Shown here in pieces: positions 1-10,994 of a stretch of 64,000 nt of DNA. The stretch is from Lampris incognitus. Lineage: Eukaryota > Chordata > Actinopteri > Lampriformes > Lampridae. Below the pieces are notes generated by a model, which made no database searches, had not been told where the DNA came from, and worked only from the letters and a program-made list of their open reading frames with translations. Made by a program: the position numbers and the translations under genes. The stretch's first letter is position 1, and every line of letters begins with the position of its first letter. The stretch is from the NCBI RefSeq assembly GCF_029633865.1, contig NC_079219.1, positions 51,643,682 to 51,707,681 on the forward strand, in the 5' to 3' direction.

Positions 1-1227
1 AATGCGGGCACAAAGAGCAAAGAATTATCCTTATGCTGAATGACCATAAACTTGACGGCCATCAGCTGAGCCATTCATCAATGTAAAGGCAGTTTCTGAC
101 TGATAATGTAGTTACTAGAGTGGGTAGGTTTTGCATAACCTCTGTCACCCATGAGATGTCTTTTGTGACAGTCAAGAGAAGTCAGTTTAATTAGACAAGC
201 ATGGACATACACAGTCCAGTTAAAAATGATACACCAGATACACCCAAGAAAGGGACCACATATTTATTTGAGCCCAATAATTTGAAAAAACGAAGCTAAA
301 AAATATATAAATATGACTAAAACAAACATAAAAGACTACAATATATTCTTTAAAAGGTGTTTCTTCTTCTTTTTTTTTCTTTTTTTGTTTTTTTGCTTTG
401 GCTAAATCTGCAGTGCGACAACTCACCAAATGTAACATGTGAAGCCCTGTGCATGGCAATGTGGTGCTAGTAATATTACAGTTAAGTGCAGGTATGAAGT
501 ACATAGCTACAAGAAAGACAGTGCTATAAAGAGAGAAATAACACAGCCCCTTTGAGAGAAAACCTATACTTTTTTCATACATCCAGGGGAAAACACACAA
601 GAGGATCAATCCCCTCTAAATTGCCTACTTCATATGGGGGCATCAAGGATGTAAAGACCCATGTGACAAATGCAACAGGTGGGGTCCAGTGCAGTAGACC
701 AATAAAATATAAGCAGAGTTAACATGACGGCATCAGACAACTAAACTCCCTGGGTAGACTTCTGAGATGCTGGGGTGAGATCTTACACTACAACACCACC
801 ATCACCGCCCTCTGTATCTACACCCGCTTTTTTCGTCTTTGTCAAAATGTGGGTAAGCAGAGACAGGCTAAAAGGAGTGCTTACTTTGTCTTTAAACATA
901 CATTGACCAAGTGAATTATCATAAGATCAGATTCAATTATGACTGAACAGACTTGGTTTAAAAGTGCTACACTCATATTGCGTGCGTGTAAAAACAGGAA
1001 AAGTGTCCACAGGAGAACGATACGGTCTGCACCACCTGACATGAATGGATATTCTTTAACTTTCAGGTCCATAGAGCAACAGCTGAATCCGTGGAAACGT
1101 TGAATAACACCAAACCCTTAGTGTAAGATGCCAGATTTTTTTTGTTTTTTGGAGTTAAATCCCTTCAGTTTGGCGCATCAGGAAAAGGGTGTTGTTTCTT
1201 ACAGAACCAGAGACTGGAAGCTCAAAC
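1..1227 (-). other. lysmd1 3' UTR and downstream flank
   Basis: No coding exon is recognisable here. On the minus strand this lies directly downstream of the lysmd1 stop codon, so at least part should be its 3' untranslated region. A possible poly(A) signal on the minus strand is the TTTATT at 263-268 (AATAAA read in reverse), which would give a 3' UTR of about 950 bases. A T-rich tract sits at 361-402. Open frames in this stretch are short and low complexity. Confidence 0.4.
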
Positions 1228-2080
1228 TCACAACTCAAAAATATCATCCTCGCTCTCCCTAAGCTTCTTGGTGTACTTGGTGACAGTAAGGGGCACCGCC
1301 ACAAGCGCGGACTGCTGCTGCATTCTGGGGGATGAAAGGGCACTCTGGGATCTTGTGAGCCGCCGCCGATCCGGCATACTGCTGTTGCAAGCCGCTTCAA
1401 GCGCAGCAAACCTGCAATACAGGGAGAGGAGAGAAAAGCACGGGTGTTCAGACTGACTACTGGTCAAGAGAATAAATAAATACACAAACAAACAATAGCT
1501 GAGAACATTACGCTCCACACCACGCGGTTGTACCTTTTCTCTCCTTCCTGGCATCCCTCCACAGCTGCTTGCTTGGACTGGCTTATCAGACCGTCCATCT
1601 TTTTCAAGAAATCCATGGGAGAGAGTTCTGCTGCCCCCTTTTTATCGTCGCCTTGTATCAGCTGAGCATCTGCTGAGTCCACCGTGGCTAAAGCCGCCCC
1701 GTCGCCGCAGGGGGCACAGTCTGACAGCATGGGGATGGACAGGGAAGTCTTCAGGAATATGGAGTCGTTGGTGTACAGTCTGTTCGCTCTCTTGATTTGC
1801 TCCATCTGCCCGGAGAGATTAAGCCTTTTCAACACTCGTCCTGTCGTCTCAACTCCCCCCCCTCCCCCTTTTCTTTAAACGACACGTTCATACTTACAGA
1901 CACTCCATATTTGAGGGCCAGACCTTGCAGCGTCTCCCCGGGCTGAACTTGGTGTTCAATCCGTCTCTGCCGTACCGGAGAGACGGAAGACTGGACCAAA
2001 CTGCCGTAGGACTTGGCGCGGCTCCCGCGGAGCAAGCCCTTTCCGCCGTGTGGGAAATGCGCCCGTTCGTCGGCGGACAT
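1228..2080 (-). CDS. lysmd1: LysM domain-containing protein 1 (3 coding exons, 212 aa)
   Basis: Coding exons on the minus strand are 1898-2080, 1534-1805 and 1411-1228 (183, 272 and 184 nt). Together they give 213 codons with a TGA stop. Donors GTAAGT and GTACAA and AG acceptors fit without frame breaks. One LysM domain spans about residues 41-86 and is split by intron 1: EHQVQPGETLQGLALKYGVS then MEQIKRANRLYTNDSIFLK. The N-terminal stretch SRAKSYGSLVQSSVSPVR and the C-terminal tail KLRESEDDIFEL match the layout of vertebrate LYSMD1 (human 227 aa) rather than LYSMD2, 3 or 4. No signal peptide or membrane segment is visible, so a soluble intracellular protein is expected. LysM modules bind N-acetylglucosamine polymers in other organisms; the ligand and role of vertebrate LYSMD1 are not established. 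It is transcribed divergently from scnm1. The start is the first ATG after the promoter, and the N-terminus after it matches the family. Confidence 0.95.
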
Positions 2081-2458
2081 GATCGGCTGCTAACCGCGGT
2101 TAGCTTTACGTCGCCGACCGACGTAAACGCTCTTTACATATTAAGAGGATAGGTTTCACATGCGGGCTCAGCTAGCTAAACGTTGTTAGATCTCAACGGC
2201 AGCTAGCTCAAACGCATCAATACCTGACCGTGTGCTTACCAACGCCTCGGTAAAGCCGCTTCTTTGGGAAAGTGGTTTCTTGCGAAAGAACCTTATCACT
2301 CGGCAGTCACCTGCCATTTGTTGCCATGGCTGCCAGGCTGTGTGACCAGTCCCATGATTCCTTGCGGAAATTCCGGAAGTACGAACGGCACCGTTTACGC
2401 TGTCGTCGTCGTCGTTCACGTTTTCTTCACAGTTGCGGTAAGCTTATGGCTAATAAGC
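2081..2458. promoter_or_regulatory. Shared divergent promoter of lysmd1 and scnm1
   Basis: Only 378 bases separate the two start codons, which point away from each other, so both promoters and 5' UTRs must lie here. The stretch has many CpG dinucleotides (for example 2040-2130 and 2380-2420), including a short GTC repeat near 2402-2414. No clear TATA box lies at a fixed distance from either start. This is the usual look of a CpG-type bidirectional housekeeping promoter. Transcription start sites are inferred, not seen. Confidence 0.7.
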
Positions 2459-5265
2459 ATGTCCTTTAAGAGAGAAGGGAGCGACCAGAGTCAGCTGAAC
2501 GTTCTGCAGGTACGTCTACAATTTAATCCGTTCAGTGGGATTTTATTCATCCTGTCTGCACAAAAGCACAAAAAGTAAGGAAATGTGTGTTTGGTAGATT
2601 ATTTCTTTGTTGTAAAAACGCTTCTCAGCAATACATCGTATACCGTTGGAAAGCCTGTTTATTTCCCTTTTAAATGGCGCCACATGTGTAAGGAACATGC
2701 ATGTGTGGGATGAGCAGCAGAGCTGAGTATGTGGGCTGCGCCCATTAAAAATAGGCCAAATCTTCCCTGCCAATGCCAAACAGCTTATTTTGCTGCTGCT
2801 GTTGACTCTTGTTTTGACCTTCTGGTACCCCAGGTGCTGACAATCAGCTGCCTGATATAAGATTCATTGCCAAGAAGCATTGTTGCAACAAAGAAATAAG
2901 CTACCAAACACACATTTCCTTACCTTTTGTGCTAAGTTTAGTTGTCAGTGGATCCTTCAAACTGAAGCCAACTCCCCAGCTGCTGGACAGCTGTTTCACT
3001 TTTTCTTTTTTTTGCTTTGTTTGCCATGTTCTAGAAACGGCGTGTTGCAGATCTTCTGTCTAATTTCATTCCAGAGGATGAAGCGGCCCTGATGAAGAAT
3101 GGAAGGTGAGCTTTACATGGAGATGAAGCTAATTTCAGCGTTTGGCGTCTTGAAATCTAAACCATATACTTGTGTTCTTTGATTGTGACATTAGCCAAGG
3201 AAAATTAACGTGACTAGAGTTATACACGCCGCCTTTGTTGCTTCATTTTCCAGGTACACCTGCCTTGTTTGCTCCTACCGCCCCGTCTTTGATACAGTTG
3301 ATATGCTGACAGTACACAGGAAGGGAAAAAAGCACCTGGAAGGTGAGTCAGATATGCATCTAATGTCAGTAAATCAGGCCAGTCTGTGAGATGCCTTACC
3401 ACTTGTCTGTCTTGGGTTGTATAGAAATCTTATTTGCCATCTAAACAGCAATTCCACGTGCACATGCATCTCTGGATCGGTAAGCTGAGACGACATTTAC
3501 ACTTGTTATTATTGTGTGATCTGTATCTGAATACATTATCTGGATATCCAGATATCTTGATATCGTTTTGTTTGACCAATGCTGCTGAATGATGACCAAT
3601 TGTTCCTGATGACATTAGACTTGCCGTCTCCCCACCCTCTTATTTAGTTACATGGTGTTCGCAAAAATATACATCCGATCATAACATGGACACAGTGCAT
3701 ACAACAAGAACACATAAAAATACCAAGTGTAAATGTTAAGGATGTTATCCATTTTTTTCATTACACAGATAACATATCCAGGTGCAGATCACATAATAAA
3801 ACCAGTTGGAAATGGAATGCTCTGAGCTTTTGCCACTTGTTTGACCTGACGGGCCAGATTTATAGTAGTCTTACCATGTGCCAGTTGCTTAGTTCTTCAA
3901 TGTCTTTGTCTGTATGTTGCACTGCCATGGGCTGGGGGAAACGGCGTTTCACTTCATGTGCGCAAGTACATGAGGTGAAATGACAAAGTGTTCCTGATTC
4001 CTAATACGTTTTATTGTATGTTTTTTCTACTTGTCGTTGTTATGTCTACTTTTTTTTTTCTAATTTAAAGCACTGCGAGCTGTATTTCACCTATGAGAGG
4101 TTCCCTGTAAACTTTATTATTAGTGTTATTACTATCCTAATTCTGATTATTTTTTCCCCCAAGGGCTAAAGTGGTTTTACAACAAGAAAACACAACTGAA
4201 GCTGGAAATAGAAAAACGAAAACATGAAAACTATGCCGAAGCAGAAGTTAGCAGAAAGGTGTGCAAGTGTAACATTTTGGAGCAGTATGCGTAACTGATC
4301 AACCAAGCTGTTTTTTCCTCATCCCCCTCACCAAATCTTAGAAGCTACTTGGTTTACATGGCCTTTTTGATGTTTTTATCCAGGAACCTTCCAGTTCGGC
4401 CCCTTTATTAGCACAGACACGGAAGCTCACCCATCATGCGTTGCTGAAAACTGTGCCATATAACAGCTGCCACCGAAAGACCAGGTTAGTAAGACTGTTG
4501 TTTGTTAATGAAATCTGAATTCTGAGACTTTCAGGCATTAATGGTCAATTGTGTCTCAGTTTAGCCATGAAATGGAACCACCATGGTTTTGATTACATTC
4601 TAAATGAAGCCCTTGTCAACAATTTCAAGGACAAATTCTGAAAGTGGACCTTTAAGAACTGGCTCAGACCCCTTTGGCGACCCTTTCGGAACAACACAAC
4701 CTGAACTAGATAAATCATTTGGAATGACAAGAGACAAGCTACCATCAAGTAGTTCTTGCAGCTTCAATGCAGGTAAATCCCATTCCATGAAATCTTTTGT
4801 TCACAGATTATTTGGAAGAGAGTCAAGGCCTGATCAGGCTTTAATTAGGTCATGTTTTGTCTTTGTCAGCCAATAAAGGATCAGATACAACTGGAAATGA
4901 AAAGGGATCTCAGCCAGAGGTATTACAGGAATCAGAGCCTTTAACACCCCATAGGAGGAGAGAGTTGGAGCATTACCTTAAACTGAAAAGGTACAAGTAC
5001 TGATTTGATATGAATTTTAACACGTTTTTTTATTTTAATTTATGCAACTGTAGGTGAAGTTATAATTGTTCACCACTAGATGTCAGGACAGTATCTTTGT
5101 CTTTTTTTGACCTCATGGTTTCAACTTCACTTTGTCCCTATTGCTTTTTTCAGTGATGGGTGGTTGAAAGACAAGAGTGGCCAGTGGGTTAAAGATGAGA
5201 ATGTGGAGTTTGATTCAGATGAAGATGAACCTCCTGCACTCACCGCACCTCTTCAAAGTGACTGA
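2459..5265 (+). CDS. scnm1: Sodium channel modifier 1, minor-spliceosome factor (8 coding exons, 260 aa)
   Basis: Coding exons are 2459-2509, 3035-3105, 3254-3342, 4164-4258, 4384-4484, 4630-4772, 4870-4990 and 5154-5265. They sum to 783 nt (260 codons plus TGA) with consistent phases and GT-AG borders. The N-terminus MSFKREGSDQSQLNVLQKRR is nearly identical to vertebrate SCNM1. A U1-type C2H2 zinc finger spans residues 44-68 (C44, C47, H62, H68). The C-terminus keeps the family signature GWLKDKSGQWVKDENVEFDS followed by acidic residues. Human SCNM1 is 230 aa; the extra length lies in the poorly conserved middle (exons 5-7). SCNM1 is a nuclear splicing factor, named from a mouse modifier of Scn8a splicing and later linked to the U12-type spliceosome. 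None of its own introns here has a U12-type donor. The acceptor of exon 6 (4629) has a weak pyrimidine tract and is the least certain border. Intron 3 carries a LINE tail. Confidence 0.95.
3895..4005 (+). mobile_element. Rex1/CR1-like LINE 3' tail fragment in scnm1 intron 3
   Basis: The stretch reads TTGCACTGCCATGGGCTGGG, then an AAACGG-GTTTCACTT motif and GAAATGACAA near its end. This matches the 3' end of the LINE at 59860-59960 and the composite tails at 15.0 and 50.4 kb. It is a 5'-truncated insertion or a fragment of one, and has no coding content. Confidence 0.65.
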
Positions 5266-6125
5266 AACAAAAAAAAAAACATCCAAAAAAAAAACCATTA
5301 GTTTTACCACAATGCTACAATGAGCAGCCAAAGTGTTTCTTGACTGGGCCACAGCTCCATGTGGAAGGACTGTCTTTTAGAGATAGGGAACTTCCATGAG
5401 TCACAGAAATGTCATTGGTGGTTTTAAAAAGCCAGTGTAATAGGTCATCTCACTCTGAAATACCCTTGTTTTTCATGAGTTGGATTGTTTTGGAACAATG
5501 CTTTTTTTTCTTAGAAGGTGCTCGTTAAACTTTTCTCTCTTGTGATGCCGGTGAGGGCAAGGTTCAGTTGTTGTTAGAGAGCAACCAAAACCAAATGCTG
5601 GATGCTACATGCCTGCTCCTGACCAGTGCCCGTCCATCAGACCTGTTAATAGCTCCAAAATCCCATTAAAGAGAATTTAGAGAGTACACAACACCGCCTC
5701 TCCAAGTTTAACTTTTCACGGTCCCTTCACAGTCAGAAAGTTGTCAGATGAAGTTGAAAGCTCCCTTAACTTCAAAACTGAAAGGTGCTGCCATCACTAC
5801 TAGCAAAGATGGGACTATTTCCTTCACCCATTGTTTTTCTTCCCTCTTAATTTTGTTCAATTTCTTGCCTCTAGCAGCACTAAGCCCCCGTCAGTTTAAC
5901 CATGTATCAGCGGCAGGAGAGGTCGACGTCGGTGCTAATCTTAGTAGCAAAGCCACTGGTTAGCATTCCTCATAAGGTTTACATTCATGGTCCCTCCTAG
6001 TGCAGTTGTGTTAAATTGGATGAGACCCCATGGGTCAGTGAGGGACGGAGGACTTAACGTGGGTTAGTTTCTAATGTTGACGTTAACTTTTATCAAACTT
6101 AATAAAAACTGGTGTTGCCCTGAGT
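5266..6125 (+). other. scnm1 3' UTR with AATAAA signal
   Basis: This non-coding stretch follows the scnm1 stop. The first clear poly(A) signal downstream is AATAAA at 6101-6106, giving a 3' UTR of about 850 bases. An A-rich run sits at 5268-5295. No other gene is seen. Confidence 0.55.
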
Positions 6126-7003
6126 CCCTTTGCATGACCATGATGGTCCTTTCATAGAACAACCTTGGTTTTTATTTGTAAATATTGTACAGAGCGTCCG
6201 TTTAACGGGCCAGAAATGAAAAAATGCTTTAAAGTAATTCTTTGCAGATTAAGTACTGACAACCTTTACTATGCCCTTTTGGTGTTGCACCACAGACGTT
6301 TTCACCAACCGATACGTCAGAGCCAACAAAAAGCGGTCAATAAAACATGTCAGTCAAAATCACATTCTGCTCCACATTACGATCCAAATACATAGCTGTG
6401 TTTTACAGCGGAAAAAATGTTTAAAGGGGGGAAGGAACCCGGTGAATGGATTTAAGGTCAGCATTGCTGTGCCACAAATCATTACAGCGTGCCGCGGTGT
6501 GCCAAATGTCACCATGACTGATACTGCAACCTACAAAACTCAACCTTTTGTGAAAATGGTGATTTGGTCACTGTTTATGGTCATGTCACAACCGACATTA
6601 TAATGAAACTTGGCAGTTTTCCTGTATTTGAACTCTTCGTTGAAACAGGAATGTGACGTGTAAAAGGTGAATCGAGAGAAAAGTGAGGCAGAGTTGTGGC
6701 ACCGACTCCACGCTGAGGAAACCTCGAGGTTAGCAGCTGTTTGGGGTGATCATACAGTTCCTTAGGGTCGCGTGGGTGCCCACCCACTGTACCCCTTTCA
6801 CCCTCTTAAAAGTTGGCAAATATATTTGGAGCAGGGTAACTGAAGCCCAGAAGGTTAAGTTACCCTCCCCATGGCTGGGGTGGATAGGGGGTATAAAAAT
6901 AGGTTGAGGTGCTGGGGGGGTAATTAGAGGACAACTAGCGTGACTCGCAGAGATATCGAACTGACTTGTGTCTTTACATGAAGACTTCAACTTTAAAAAT
7001 GCT

Positions 7004-7008
<5 letters not shown>
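6126..7008. other. Intergenic DNA between scnm1 and tmod4, no feature recognised
   Basis: Short open frames on both strands show no family signature, and no splice-consistent coding sequence is visible. It separates the convergent 3' ends of scnm1 and tmod4. Confidence 0.5.

Positions 7009-7078
<70 letters not shown>
7009..7078. repeat. Compound (CA)n(TA)n microsatellite
   Basis: About 15 CA units run directly into about 20 TA units. The perfect TA half is self-complementary. Confidence 0.95.
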
Positions 7079-7079
<1 letters not shown>

Positions 7080-7089
7080 CACACACACA

Positions 7090-7358
7090 TTGAAGTCAAG
7101 TCAATTTTACTGGTATAGCCCAATATCACAAATTACAAATTTGCCTTGGGGGGCTTAACAGCAACACAACATCCTGTCCTTAGACCCAAACATCGATAAG
7201 GAACAGCTTCCTAAAAAAACTTTAATGGAGAAACAATAGGAAGAAACCTCAGGGAGAGCAACAGAGGAGGGATCTCTCTCCCAAGATGGACAATGTGCAA
7301 TGGATGTTGTGCTTACACAATTAACAGAATACAACATTGAAAGAGGGTAACAGAATTA
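7090..7358. repeat. Dispersed teleost repeat of unknown class
   Basis: It contains GTCAATTTTACTGGTATAGC-type sequence, then GGAAGAAACCTCAGGGAGAG and AGAGGAGGGATCTCTCTCCC. From memory this block is scattered widely through fish genomes, but I cannot assign it to a named family. It abuts the RTE fragment that follows. Confidence 0.45.
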
Positions 7359-7360
7359 TA

Positions 7361-8108
7361 GGACTTGGCTAAACAGAGGCACCGGGCTGGGAAGGATGTG
7401 CAGCAGGTTAGGGTGGTGAAAGATAGAGATGGAAATGTGCCGACAAATGAGAATGTGTTGAGAAGGTGGAAGGAGTACTTTGAGGGGCTGATGAATGAAG
7501 AAAATGAGAGAGAGAGAAGGTTGGATGATGTGGGGATAGTGAATCAGGAAGTGCATGTATGAAGAGGATGAAGAGTGGAAAGGCAAGTTGATCCTGATGA
7601 CATACCTGTGGAGATTGTTTAACACAATCCTGGAAAGTGAGAGGATGCCTGAGGAGTGGAGAAGAAGCATACTGGTACCGATTTTCAAGAATAAGGGCGA
7701 TGTGCAGAACTGTAGCAACTACAGAGGTATAAAGTTGATCAGCCACAGCATGAAGATATGGGAAAGAGTAATAGAAGCTAGGTTAAGAGGAGAGGTGATG
7801 ATCAGTGAGCAGCAGTATGGTTTCATGCCATGAAAGAGCACCACAGATGTGATGTTTGCTTTGAGAATGTTGATGGAGAAGTATAGAGAAGGCCAGGAGG
7901 AGTTATATTGTCTTTGTGGATTTAGAGAAAGCATATGACAGGGTGCCGAGAGTGGAGGTGTGGTATTGTATGAGGAAGTCAGGAGCGGTGCAGGATATGT
8001 ATGAGGGATGTGTGACAGTGGTGAGGTGTGCAGTAGAAATGACAGATGGGTTCAAGGTAGAGGTGGGATTACATCAAGGATCGGCTCTGAGCCCTCTCTT
8101 GTTTGATT
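7361..8108 (+). pseudogene. Decayed RTE-clade LINE reverse transcriptase fragment
   Basis: Three frames in succession carry recognisable reverse transcriptase segments. They are a thumb-proximal start (WKEYFEGLMNEENERE near 7468), the block PEEWRRSILVPIFKNKGDVQ with NCSNYRGIKLISHSMKIWER (7650-7760), and [13 protein letters not shown] at about 7912 followed by [12 protein letters not shown] near 8072-8105. These are hallmarks of RTE elements (the Rex3/BovB group). The fragment is frameshifted at least twice and stops before the catalytic YADD box, where sequence turns abruptly into T-rich unique DNA. It cannot encode an active enzyme. It lies downstream of tmod4, between the two convergent genes. 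Confidence 0.9.
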
Positions 8109-8472
8109 TTTTTATACTTTATTGGTTTGATACTACTACAGTTAGATCATGTAATGTAATTAGGTGTTTTACATTCAGAACAATTAAAAGTATGTTGTTC
8201 TTTTAACAGTAAAAATGAAAGGTTAATAGGTTGCTTGTATTGTAGTCAAACGAAATCCATAACATTTCATTAAAATGCAGAACTTGGTACTATTTTAAAG
8301 GGAGCCATTGTGTTCAAAACACAGGGTAGGCCTACTATATGTTGCATTAGGTAGGCTATCTCAATATGTTTCATTTAAGTTGATTTCATGGTTTTGCAGA
8401 GGGTAGCACAGAGAGACAGACAGCAGATGATGGAGAGGTGAACAGTGCAGCACTACACTGCATGAACTGTAT

Positions 8473-8537
<65 letters not shown>

Positions 8538-8934
8538 CAGAGAGAAAGATAATTTATTATTTCAATAAACTAACGATAACAAATAAATTTAACTGTTTTT
8601 CTGCAGCCTGGTACTGTAGCATGTTATTAAATGTTTAATGATAGCAGTTGTGAATTATTCTGCTTCTACTCAATATGTTACTAGGTACTATTTTTAACAT
8701 CACAATTCACAATTAATCTGGAAAGTAAACAACAGTTTTTGTAGTCAACATTTCCATTTTTCAGTGATCAAATAAGGCACCAGGGTGCATAAAAAAAAGC
8801 ATCAATATAGAGCTTGTTAACCAAAGTAATGTACGGGGCTGGACCCCTGCTGAGGTCTGGGCAAAGCCCAAATGTCCTCAAATCCTAGAAACGCAAATGA
8901 TTGCCTTCAGCACACCACCAAGAGGGACTTCCAT
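8109..8934. other. AT-rich intergenic DNA
   Basis: No gene is seen. It contains the GT microsatellite at 8482-8538 and otherwise AT-rich sequence without long open frames. Confidence 0.5.
8482..8538. repeat. (GT)n microsatellite
   Basis: An uninterrupted GT run of about 20 units, one TTTG break, then a few more units. Confidence 0.95.
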
Positions 8935-9160
8935 ATGGCAAGTCCTCTTAACATTTAGTAGCTCGACGAGATATCTGCAATGACGTAATTGTATGGCAAG
9001 CCCTCTTAACGTGTATTTTGACTAGGCGCAATGACGTTTGAGAGATCTGTAATGACGTCAGGGGGCGGGGCTAGCTAATAAACGTTTAAAAGGGCTTGGC
9101 AGGCAATTACGTCATTGCAGAGATCTCGTCGAGCTAATAAATGTTAAAAGGGTTTGCCAT
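8935..9160. mobile_element. Palindromic MITE with ~57-bp inverted arms
   Basis: The left arm starts ATGGCAAGTCCTCTTAACAT and continues through a CTCGACGAGAT block to GCAATGACGTAATTG. The right end is its reverse complement with a few changes, ending GGGTTTGCCAT at 9160. Inside are further diverged copies of the same block (GGCAAGCCCTCTTAACG near 8995, AAAAGGGCTTGG near 9088), so the arms contain sub-terminal repeats. There is no coding capacity. Confidence 0.8.
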
Positions 9161-10488
9161 AATTTCACAGACGTGAATCTGACAGAAATGGCAGCGACGC
9201 TCGTTACAGTTCTCCTTCCGGTCTCGCAGTCTCACGCAGATCTGTTTCTCACGCACCAGGACAGGCCGGCAGGCCGTCACGGGGCCATGGATGGATGGAT
9301 GGATGGGGGGAAAAAATGTCTTCAAATTATTCCTATTTAACGGCTTGAAAACCAGGTCCTGTCGTTATGCACACTTTCACCTCCTCGTCCATTTTTTGGT
9401 CTCGCTAAATGAAAGGAAGAACTGTTTCCGGTCCCCTTCAATACAGCAAACCCTTTCCAACTCCGCTAGCACCGCGCTAGTTTCTACACAAACACAGCCA
9501 GTCGTCATTCTCCCGTAGCGGCGCCACCATTAAAACATCCATTCTTATTGTGGACACTTGAAAGCTGCAATCTAACATTTCTCCATTAATAAACCATAAT
9601 TTCATTCATCGCCCTGTGGTGGTTTCTTCTTCTTCTCCAGCAGCAACCAGAGTCGCCGACTCACGACTTCAACATTAAATTCTGATGAAATGTGTCCTCG
9701 CTCAATTTATAACCGTCAACACTGATTGAATCCATTACTTTCATATTAGCGAAGCCTGCAACGCAAGTTTCTCTTAGGTCAGGGATGCGGTTTCTTAGGC
9801 TCCGCCCCCTTTGCCTTCAGGGGGCGGTCGCCAAAAATCACCCATACTGCTCGTTGTAGTTCTCTCAATCAGCTAGCTCCTCCGTCGCTTCTGTATGACG
9901 ACATATTCGTACTCAACCAATCATAGCACAGACAGGCGAATATTAATGAGCTATTTCAAGGGGTTACAAACCTATAACACGACCTATGTCATACCATGAG
10001 CAAGAAAGTCGACGTGTACCCCTGACCAAAAGCAATCAATTTATTTCCGCAAACAGAGACTTAACACGTCATAATTAATCAGTTTAATGTTATTTTGCGT
10101 TGGAGCCCACCTTTAAATTATCCTTATATCTTGAAAAAAGGAAGCACAACAATCATAAGGTATCGCCAGGTTTTTCAAGTGATAACACATCTTGGTATGA
10201 AACTACTGAGTATTAGTGGGTTTATCGAATATCGGTGATGGTAAAATAACATTTGCTTTGTTTTAAAATCATCTGCTCACGTGTTGCAAGTCTTTACAAG
10301 TCAGCTTTTCCTGCTCCTCTCTGTTGTCTGTGAAGTATGAGATGCAGTATTGCATCTCGCTATTTCAAACTGTCGGCGGCAGCAAAAGAAAAAGCGGATT
10401 CTCAGAATAAAATCTTCATGTTCACTTGAGGTGTGGGAACAAACTTGAACTTGAAAGCCATTTAAAACAACAAATATTAAAGTATTTG
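9161..10488. other. Intergenic DNA downstream of tmod4
   Basis: No coding exon is recognised. A short GGAT repeat at 9288-9306 next to GGCCGGCAGGCCGTCACGGG looks like a remnant of the CATC-tailed SINE module seen elsewhere in the window. An alternative distal poly(A) signal for tmod4 (TTTATT) lies at 10040-10045. Confidence 0.4.
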
Positions 10489-10994
10489 TTTATTTCAAGT
10501 ATTTACAGATATCCTATAGCACCACATTGAAAATTTTGCATGAATGAAAATTTCATTTGATGTTTGGGAGGATGTTGGCATTGCGCGTGCACACATACAC
10601 ACACAGACACACACACACAGACACACACGCACACAAACAAACATACATGCACGCGCACACTTTAACACACACTAGTAGCACTAAAAAAAAGACACTTCAC
10701 GTTTTGCTTGTGACCTATACATGCCTTTATGATGGATTTAACAATCTACAAAAAGCCGGCTGCGGTTTATGAAATGATATGCATTGACATAGATATTACG
10801 TGATTTCCACGATGTGAGGTTAACCAGCCTTGTAATGATTCATGGGGATGGGGGTAAGTATGAAATGTGTTACACCTCACTGACAAATTTAGAACGAGGC
10901 AGTCAATGGCAGTCTTTGCATATGTAGCCTCCAATGGGGGTGGGACTGATTTGATGAGCCTGGGAGAGAACGTCCTCTTGGTTCTCACTTCCTC
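10489..10994 (-). other. tmod4 3' UTR (candidate)
   Basis: From the tmod4 stop the first AATAAA on the minus strand is at 10494-10489, giving a 3' UTR of about 500 bases. It includes a degenerate CA/GT-rich tract at 10587-10672. The extent is inferred from the signal only. Confidence 0.45.

Noticed and set aside
10767-10988. Alternative final tmod4 exon reading RTKRTFSPRL
   Set aside because: Its acceptor would lack a pyrimidine tract; the site at 11018 has a strong one and gives the expected short basic tail.
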